64,000 nt of DNA. It comes from an uncultured Elusimicrobiales bacterium. GTDB taxonomy: Bacteria > Elusimicrobiota > Elusimicrobia > Elusimicrobiales > Elusimicrobiaceae. Every line of letters starts with the position of its first letter. Position 1 is the stretch's first letter. Below are positions 57,647 through 64,000 of this stretch, piece by piece. Location: assembly GCA_934667625.1 (NCBI GenBank), contig CAKUMH010000003.1, forward strand, positions 62,001 through 126,000. The letters run 5' to 3'. A model generated the notes under the pieces. That model ran no database searches and was not told where the DNA came from. It worked only from the letters and a program-made list of their open reading frames with translations. The position numbers were made by a program, and so were the translations under genes.

Positions 57647-60600
57647 TCACAAGCGTTTGCGTGGCGTTACGGCCAAACACCGCCGGTTCGTACATTTGGC
57701 TGGCCCATGCGCTGGGATAGGCAAACGTCCCGGGCACGGCGGCCGACACGACATACGAATACGTATGCGTTCCGGCGGGCAGGTAATCGGAAAACGCGGC
57801 AATGCGGTCGTCGTATTTTTCGTTGCGCTCAAAGGCGTTATAGCCGGAGCCTTTATAAGCGTCCGCTTCCTCAACGGGCACCGCCACCGATACATCCGCC
57901 TCCGTGGCCAAGGAAGTATTCACAATTTCAAACCCAGCGGGAATAAAATCCTCCAGCACCACAAAATGGCGCGAGGCGGCATTCTTCACCGTCAGCGTGA
58001 TTTGATAGCGCTCACCCGCCTGCAGGCGCGTGACGGGTTTTCCGTCCAGCGTGGAAATCGCGCGCGACACAGTAAAGCCCGCGTCCACCGCGCTGTCAAA
58101 GCGGCGCGGCTCGTACACTTGGCTAAGCGTATAATAAAGCGTTCCGGCGCCCGTTTTGGCAAACGTCACCCGGGCCTCGCTTTGATCCGCATACACGTCC
58201 CCAAACGGGAGAGATGCATTTTGGCTTTCCACACTGCGGCCCTTAAAAATAGCGCTTAATGCCGTTTTGGCGCCGGCCTTTACCTCGGCGCTAAAGTCGG
58301 GCGTCACCGTTTCCGCCCGTTTGTAATATGTGTTTAACGCCCGGAACACAGCCGCGTTGACGCTGGTGTTATTCCAATGGCCTTCGGCATTTAGCTGCGT
58401 CAGCAGCCACGACGCGGTTTTAAAGGCCTCGGCAAAATCGGCCTTTGCATACAAAAGCGCGTCCAAGCACAAGGCGGTAACCTTGGTATTGTCCATGTGC
58501 AGCCAAGGCATGGTTTCCGGCTCGTCAAAATATGCAGCTGCCGTCGTGTAGGCAATATGGTTAAAGAGCTCCTGCGCGAGAGCCGCCTTCACCTGTGCGC
58601 TCCGGTGGGAAGCCTGGGCCGCCTTTAACAAATAGGCCTTGGCGGAAAGCGGCAGGGTGCCCCGCTTGGCATAGAGCGTGTTAAACGCGCTCTCCACGTT
58701 CCGTCCGTACAGCGCCAACACATACAGGCTGTAAGCGCGGGCCGCATCCGTTTCCAAGGCGGAATACGCATATGCGCGGGTGGCGTTTTTGTTAAACGCG
58801 CCCTCCAGCCATTTGGCCGCCTTCTCCAACGATTTTTGCGGCACCGTGTATCCTGCCTGCTTGGCCAGCTGCGCCACCTCTAAGGCATAAGCGGTGACGT
58901 ACGGATCCGGCAGTGCATTCTGCCAATAGCCGTACCCGCCGGAGGCATACTGATACTGCGGCATCAGGTCCAAAATTTCCTGCACCTGCTTTTTATATTG
59001 GGTTACATCGCCCAGTTTAAAATCCGCCAACAGTTTCTCCCCGCTGATAACGGGCAGAATTTTGGACATTTTCTGCTCCAAGCAATCGTACGGATACGTA
59101 AGCAAATAGACCATAGAACCCTTTAAATTGAGTAGCGCCGTAGAGGCCAAGGACAGCGTCACGCGGTTGTCCGCCTGCGCGTTTAAATTGCCGGGTTTAT
59201 CCAGCAGTTCCTCTTGCGTGCCCTGGGTGGAAGCATAGACGGACAGCGTCTGCTGTTTTTCCACCGGAGAGACCGTCAGCTTGCCCAGTACGCCGTCGGA
59301 CTCTTTGTTCCCCCGCACGCTAAAGGCCACCTCGGCCGGGCCGTTTTCTGCGGCCTCACACGCCCACGTTACCTCACGCGCCGCGCCCAGCGGTACGGTC
59401 ACTTCCTGCACCGCGGGACCTGTTAACAAAAGGGCGCCCCGGGCCTGGGCGGACACGGTCATCACACCCTTTTTATCCTCGTAATTGTACACCACCGCCC
59501 CGCAGGAAAAACGATCGCCTTTGCGGGCAAAACGCGGCAGGTTGGAGGTGACCATAACCGGCTTGGAAACGGTCAAATTCGCCTCGGCTGAGCCGAACTC
59601 ATCCGCCGTCAACGCCACCGCCATGACGCGGAATTTAGTCAGGTTGTCCGGCAGTTTAAAGCGGACGGTGGCACGGCCCTTTTTATCGGTTTTCACCACG
59701 GCGTTAAAATAAGGCGTAAAGGCAAAATTGGTGCGCAAATCCACGCCGCCCATTTTGCCGGCAAGCATGGCTTCTCCGCCGCCGCCGCGGTTTTCGCCCT
59801 TTTCGCCAAAGTTGCGCTGCCCCACCACATACATGCGGTTGTCCGCCGTAAAGACGGACATGAGGCGCGAGCCGTAAAACGCGTCAAAGAGGTTAGGCGT
59901 TTGGTAGTTGGTCAACGCCAGCACGCCCTCGTCCACCACCATCACCACCAGTTCGGCGGGCGTATCTTTGGCATGGCTTTTGGCGGTGATTTTTAACGTC
60001 ACTTCGTCGCCGGGGCGGTAATTCTTTTTGTTTAACTTAAGCGTCGGCGTGATTTTTTTACCAGCCGGTTCCACGTTCAAATTGACATACCCCACCTTGC
60101 CCTGTGGTTTGCCCAAGTCCACCCCCTTTACCACCGGGTCTGCACTGCGCCCGCGCACGAGCGTAACGCTCACATACACATTGGGGAGGTAATTTTCCTT
60201 AATCGGCACTTCCACATAATCCGCCCCGCCGGTAAGCTCCGTGGTCCACGCGGCCAGGATGCCTTCGCGCTCTACGGTTACCAGCGCACGTGCGTGCTCG
60301 TAGGGAGATTGCACGGAAATCCGCGCCGTTTGGCCGGGCTTGTAGGAATTTTTATTTTGCTTTAAGGTCAAAAAGTCGTCATCGGTTTTCTTCCAATACG
60401 CCTGGCCCTTCCCGTAAACAAACACGTTAAACCCGCCCGTCACCGTGCGGCCCTGCGCGTCTGTAGACGTCAGCGTAATAAAATAATTTCCGGCCTCTTC
60501 GGGGGTAAAGGAAAGCGTCGCGCCCTTTTCGCCCACGGTCAGCGTTTGGCTGGGCAGGTCCACCACTTGTTTTTCGCTCACCCATTCCAAGCGTCCGGAA

Positions 60601-63302
60601 AGGCCCGTTTTGCGCACGCTGAACCATTGCTCCTTGCGAATGGCGGCGGTCACCTCGGCAGAGGTCCGTTTTCCGTCCGGCGTTACGGCCAAAATATCGG
60701 CCGATACCGTATCGCCCAGCTCCAGCTGGTCCTTAAGCAGTTTTGCCCCTAAATAGAAATCAGCCGGGTGCACCAGCACTTCACCGCGGGCAAACAGCTC
60801 CTGCCTGGAAGGCGCCTGCACGCCCAGTTCGCCGTACACGTTAATGGGAAAGCGCACCTGCGGCAGGACGGCCTCAAAATGGGTCGCGCCCTGGGCGTCC
60901 AACTGGCCGGACGCGTTTAGCAGAATTTTTCCGTCCTCCTTGTACTCGTCATCGCGCAGAAAATAAGGCGTAAAGGTGTATCCGTCAAAGCCCTTGGGCT
61001 CAAACCAGGCACGATAGCGGCGCAAGGTCCAAGTGGCCTTGGCGTTTGCGAGCGGAGAGCCAAAATTGTACTGTGCAGAAGCCAAAAACCGGGCCGTCTG
61101 CCCCGCCAGATAGGAAGGCTTTTCCGGGCGGAGGTTCACTTTAAAATCAGCCTGTTTGACCGCCTCCACCTGAAAGCCCAAATACGCGCCGGACACGTCC
61201 TTCTGCCCCTTTACCTGCGGAACAAAGGAAACATCCCACGCGCCCGTATAAGCGGTTTTGGGAATGGCAAAGGACACGTCAAACGTCCCCATGGCGGAAA
61301 CCGTTACGTCCTTTTTAAGCGCTTCCTCGCCGCGGGAATCCGTCAGCGTCAGCGTGCCGCGCAGACCCTGCGCCACGCTCCAGGCGCCGCCCTGCAACCG
61401 GCGCACCACACCCTTTAGATAAACGGTCTCGCCGGGGCGGTAGATGCCGCGGTCGGCAAACAGCACGGTACGCAGGTCCTCTGCCTGCGGGTTGTAATCG
61501 TAATTTAAATTGAATCGCCACGGCTCCAAGCCCTGGTTCCACGAACTGCTGATGACGGCGTCCCCGCCGCGGCTGGTAACAAAGGCATAAATTTCCGGCT
61601 GGCCCCAGCCTTCCTTAGTAATGGGCAGTTTTGTCCAACCCGGTGCCCACGCAAGGCCTTGCGCATCCGTAGTTCCCGTCCACAAGACCTTGTTGTCCGC
61701 GCCGCGCAGTTCTACCGCCATTTGGGGCAGCGGCTCGCCTGTTTTTAAAGAGGTGGCCCACACCAAAATATCGTTGGGCGAGGTTTTAAGCGTCACGCCC
61801 ACGTCCGTCAGGTTGTCGGTGGACGACACCCAGCAATCTTTCCCCCCGTTTTTGGCGGGCACGCGCACTTGGCTGAAAATAATGCTGTCCTGCGCCGTGG
61901 GGCGGAAGGTCTTTAAATCAATAAAAGTTTTAAAGGTGCGGTCTTTTACGTCTTTAAAGGTATAATTCCCGCTAAACGTGGCGGCAGAGAGCGGCTTTTG
62001 CGCGCAGTAGCCGGAGGAGGTTTTGTCAAACGGGATGAAATTTTCCTTGTTAAAACGTGCCCCGCGCACAGGCAGGGAAGGCGTGTTCATCAGGTCAATG
62101 GGCAGGCGCGGGCTTACATAACTTTCCAGCACGCCCAGTCCACCCGAAAAATCCACCGCCGGACAATAGCCCGTATTGGAGACGGTAAAGGTAATTTCTT
62201 TTCCCAGCGTGTTGCCGTAAATATCACGCAGGTTTTTATCCAGCGTAACGGTGATATTTTTGCCGGGTTCCAGGTTCAAAAACGCAAGCGGCGTGCTGAA
62301 ATAGGCCTTGCCTGTTTTGGGCTCTACCACATCAGCGCCCAAGACATTCTTCTCTTGTTCGGAAAGGCTGCGCACGGCGGATACCGGCGTCACGCGGGCC
62401 GCGGCGGCCAGCTCGCCCAAGCGCACGGGAGTGGAAAAATCCACCGTCGGCGTGTAGGGCAGGCAGCCCGCCGTCACTTGGTTGAGCACTGTTAAATCGG
62501 GGTAGGTATAAAAAGTGGTTTGATAGGCATTTGCCATGCCTTGCGTGCCCGTCTTGCCTTTAAGCCCCGCCTTAAGCGTCAGCGTATAAGCGGTGCCCTT
62601 TTGCAAGGGTTGCAGGGCGCTAATGGCCACCAAGCGGTCCTTTTGGTAGTAGGGAAAATTCTTTTCGTATTCCAAGTCGCTCAGCGGGCGCACGGTCAGC
62701 GGCACCGTCTTTTTGACGGGAGTGCGTTTGGCTTTACTGCGGCCCAGTTTTTCCCCAAAGGTCGGAGCCGGAACGGACTGGTAGGAAAGTTCGGCATATT
62801 GGGGAAGTTCTTGCAGGTTTACCGCCGTGGAAAAGAGCACATAAAGCGTAGGGTTAAGACTTATCCAATGCTCGTTGTTCGTGGGCTGGACCATTTCCAC
62901 CGTCGGCAAGTTGGTGGTAAAGGAAAAGCGGTACGGCTGCGCTAATTTTTGCCCGCTGACGGAAGAGACAAAGCCCTCCGGCACGGAAACGGAAAAGCGT
63001 GTGGCCTCGGGCCAGTTTTCGGCGGGCTCAAAAAGAAGCGTCTGCGTCCCGCTAAAGCGGCAGGTACCCGCCACTTTAGGCGTAATGGACAAGGGGCAAT
63101 TTTCCGAAGAAAACGCCGTCTTTTCGCCCAGTTTGGCCACAGGCTGATTGAAGGTAATGCTAACCGCCTGACGTGCCGTGTAAGAAAGCGGCCCGCGCGG
63201 CGAAGCGGAAAGCACCTTTAAAGCGGGTGCTGCCCAAACGGGCGCGGCCAGTAAAACCGCCGCCAACAATGCGCTTGCGCGCCGTAAAAAACGAGTGTGC
63301 AT
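57639..63302 (-). CDS. Alpha-2-macroglobulin family protein with thioester motif
   Basis: The 1887-residue secreted protein has signal MHTRFLRRASALLAAVLLAAPVWA with no lipobox Cys, unlike E. coli YfhM. A string of beta-sandwich MG domains follows, including the conserved TDRGIYRPGETV-like FADRGIYRPGETVYLKGVVR, and the bait-region neighbour FRVMAVALTADEFG. The thioester CLEQ is in YPYDCLEQ with Cys1407, and an alpha-alpha barrel and receptor-like end domain come after. A2M proteins trap proteases covalently in the periplasm; with PBP1C they are thought to protect damaged cell wall. GGGAGGG precedes ATG. Confidence 0.96.
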   Translation of the reverse strand: MHTRFLRRASALLAAVLLAAPVWAAPALKVLSASPRGPLSYTARQAVSITFNQPVAKLGEKTAFSSENCPLSITPKVAGTCRFSGTQTLLFEPAENWPEATRFSVSVPEGFVSSVSGQKLAQPYRFSFTTNLPTVEMVQPTNNEHWISLNPTLYVLFSTAVNLQELPQYAELSYQSVPAPTFGEKLGRSKAKRTPVKKTVPLTVRPLSDLEYEKNFPYYQKDRLVAISALQPLQKGTAYTLTLKAGLKGKTGTQGMANAYQTTFYTYPDLTVLNQVTAGCLPYTPTVDFSTPVRLGELAAAARVTPVSAVRSLSEQEKNVLGADVVEPKTGKAYFSTPLAFLNLEPGKNITVTLDKNLRDIYGNTLGKEITFTVSNTGYCPAVDFSGGLGVLESYVSPRLPIDLMNTPSLPVRGARFNKENFIPFDKTSSGYCAQKPLSAATFSGNYTFKDVKDRTFKTFIDLKTFRPTAQDSIIFSQVRVPAKNGGKDCWVSSTDNLTDVGVTLKTSPNDILVWATSLKTGEPLPQMAVELRGADNKVLWTGTTDAQGLAWAPGWTKLPITKEGWGQPEIYAFVTSRGGDAVISSSWNQGLEPWRFNLNYDYNPQAEDLRTVLFADRGIYRPGETVYLKGVVRRLQGGAWSVAQGLRGTLTLTDSRGEEALKKDVTVSAMGTFDVSFAIPKTAYTGAWDVSFVPQVKGQKDVSGAYLGFQVEAVKQADFKVNLRPEKPSYLAGQTARFLASAQYNFGSPLANAKATWTLRRYRAWFEPKGFDGYTFTPYFLRDDEYKEDGKILLNASGQLDAQGATHFEAVLPQVRFPINVYGELGVQAPSRQELFARGEVLVHPADFYLGAKLLKDQLELGDTVSADILAVTPDGKRTSAEVTAAIRKEQWFSVRKTGLSGRLEWVSEKQVVDLPSQTLTVGEKGATLSFTPEEAGNYFITLTSTDAQGRTVTGGFNVFVYGKGQAYWKKTDDDFLTLKQNKNSYKPGQTARISVQSPYEHARALVTVEREGILAAWTTELTGGADYVEVPIKENYLPNVYVSVTLVRGRSADPVVKGVDLGKPQGKVGYVNLNVEPAGKKITPTLKLNKKNYRPGDEVTLKITAKSHAKDTPAELVVMVVDEGVLALTNYQTPNLFDAFYGSRLMSVFTADNRMYVVGQRNFGEKGENRGGGGEAMLAGKMGGVDLRTNFAFTPYFNAVVKTDKKGRATVRFKLPDNLTKFRVMAVALTADEFGSAEANLTVSKPVMVTSNLPRFARKGDRFSCGAVVYNYEDKKGVMTVSAQARGALLLTGPAVQEVTVPLGAAREVTWACEAAENGPAEVAFSVRGNKESDGVLGKLTVSPVEKQQTLSVYASTQGTQEELLDKPGNLNAQADNRVTLSLASTALLNLKGSMVYLLTYPYDCLEQKMSKILPVISGEKLLADFKLGDVTQYKKQVQEILDLMPQYQYASGGYGYWQNALPDPYVTAYALEVAQLAKQAGYTVPQKSLEKAAKWLEGAFNKNATRAYAYSALETDAARAYSLYVLALYGRNVESAFNTLYAKRGTLPLSAKAYLLKAAQASHRSAQVKAALAQELFNHIAYTTAAAYFDEPETMPWLHMDNTKVTALCLDALLYAKADFAEAFKTASWLLTQLNAEGHWNNTSVNAAVFRALNTYYKRAETVTPDFSAEVKAGAKTALSAIFKGRSVESQNASLPFGDVYADQSEARVTFAKTGAGTLYYTLSQVYEPRRFDSAVDAGFTVSRAISTLDGKPVTRLQAGERYQITLTVKNAASRHFVVLEDFIPAGFEIVNTSLATEADVSVAVPVEEADAYKGSGYNAFERNEKYDDRIAAFSDYLPAGTHTYSYVVSAAVPGTFAYPSAWASQMYEPAVFGRNATQTLVIE

Positions 63303-63577
63303 GAGAACTATCCCTCCCTAAAAGATTACCTTAATTGTAGTATATTTAAACGCGGGAAAAAAGAATTTAAAATGATTAGTAATCGCATATGGCATGATAA
63401 CATAAGGTCATGGTGAACTGGCGTCCCGCAGGGTATTCAGAATCTACCTATTGGGTTGTTTTGTTGTCCTGCCGTCACCAAACAAGCCCCGTCACCCTGA
63501 ACTTGATTCAGGGTCTACCTGTTGGGTTGTTTCGCCGTTCTGCAGTTCGCCGTTCCGCCGTCATTTTGGTACCCCCA
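63303..63577. other. Gene-free stretch between the A2M gene and the right-edge gene
   Basis: A possible A2M promoter lies at the left (minus-strand TACAAT at 63339-63334). 63407-63571 is a repeat cluster. No gene is seen. Confidence 0.55.
63407..63571. repeat. Dispersed palindromic repeat cluster 3
   Basis: GTCATGGTGAAC with a GGCGTCCCGCAGGG insert and TTCAGAATCTACC, a CCGTCACCAAACAAGCCCCGTC linker, then GTCACCCTGAACTTGATTCAG with GGTCTACC. Both units end in TTGGGTTGTT. The order matches clusters 1 and 2. Confidence 0.75.
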
Positions 63578-63609
63578 CAAAAAAGGCGGCCACACAGGCC
63601 GCCTTTTTA
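63578..63609 (-). terminator. Terminator of the right-edge gene
   Basis: GGCGGCC/GGCCGCC with an ACACA loop is followed by six T residues on the minus strand. Confidence 0.85.
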
Positions 63610-63625
63610 CTCTCTTAAACTAATT

Positions 63626-64000
63626 TTAGTTACACTCGCATGTCTTTTCTGTGTGGGTAAATGTACAACTGTAGAAATTTATCTTTCCATCACTCGTTGT
63701 CTCTCCCACAGCTCTGCAGTCACTCAAGGTATAATTAACAACACAAGTTTTTCCCTGAGCACAAGCCCCTGTTGTACAAGTGTCGTGATAATTCGCCACA
63801 TCCCTCAACGAAACGGGTCCCACTGTTGCAGGTCCAGAATCACCACCAGCTTTTTCAAAGAGCTCTCCAGCTTGATAATCGATCTTTTGATTCTCATGCA
63901 CAACCTTCTTCCCACTGTTCCAATTGCAAACAGGTTCCGTGCTACCCTTGCCCGTGCAGGAGTAGAAAAATACTTGAGTATCGCCGCCGCACGCCCAACT
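63626..64000 (-). CDS. Cys-rich, probably exported protein (5' end outside window)
   Basis: The minus-strand frame is open from the window edge to TAA at 63626, giving 124 residues with ten Cys (SWACGGD, YSCTGKG, VCNWN, CTTGACAQGKTCVV, SDCRAV, YSCTFTHTEKTCECN). Two similar segments, VFFYSCTGKG and INFYSCTFTH, suggest an internal duplication of a disulfide-rich module. The start is missing, so a signal peptide or pilin leader cannot be checked. No family is recognised. A GTG at 63901 could be mistaken for the start. Confidence 0.72.
   Translation of the reverse strand, partial: SWACGGDTQVFFYSCTGKGSTEPVCNWNSGKKVVHENQKIDYQAGELFEKAGGDSGPATVGPVSLRDVANYHDTCTTGACAQGKTCVVNYTLSDCRAVGETTSDGKINFYSCTFTHTEKTCECN

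Overview
The window looks like chromosomal DNA from a Gram-negative, diderm bacterium. Lipid A (LpxK, an LpxL-type acyltransferase), heptose (GmhB, RfaE1 kinase) and Kdo (KdsB) genes are all present. The many short-leader class III prepilins sharing the [25 protein letters not shown]-type N-terminus, together with the overall gene content, suggest a gut-type member of the Elusimicrobiota. That assignment is inference from memory of the lineage; no 16S gene is in the window.

Layout. 1-7430 (minus strand): a partial anchored envelope protein, hisS-aspS, a large secreted protein of unknown function and a soluble MgtE_N/CBS protein. 7469-9194 (plus): an AlbA_2 (Schlafen-like) protein and a prepilin. 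9203-16899 (minus): S8 protease-MATE, then the classic DUF177-rpmF-plsX-fabG-acpP-rnc run and an ankyrin membrane protein. 17024-22271 (plus): two secreted repeat proteins, then rpsB-tsf, pyrH-lipoprotein and frr. 23219-30700 (plus): uppS-alkD-like, cdsA-dxr-rseP-ispG-proS (undecaprenyl, MEP isoprenoid and phospholipid supply). 30876-33017 (minus): two tandem prepilins and a beta-barrel-like protein. 33256-42856 (plus): the conserved rimP-nusA-infB ... rbfA-nrnA-truB-ribF operon, interrupted between infB and rbfA by about 2.4 kb of terminator repeats, dispersed palindromes and two minus-strand prepilins. 42922-44867 (minus): small envelope proteins, a CAT-anticodon tRNA and a TPR lipoprotein. 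45105-55462: envelope polysaccharide/LPS genes on both strands, ending with pyrG. 55532-63302 (minus): PBP1C and a giant alpha-2-macroglobulin. 63626-64000: an edge-truncated Cys-rich protein.

Most genes are housekeeping. The unusual material is (a) seven orphan prepilins scattered singly or in pairs with no pilus assembly genes nearby, including one lacking the conserved Glu5 and one whose leader carries an in-frame palindromic repeat; (b) the repeat-rich break inside the nusA operon, made of duplicated ends of infB and rbfA; (c) a promoter style in which an extended -10 element sits exactly six (once seven) bases before ATG, implying leaderless mRNAs for at least eight genes; and (d) an inactive polysaccharide deacetylase paralogue next to an intact one. 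I saw no rRNA, CRISPR array, transposase, prophage or recognisable defence locus.
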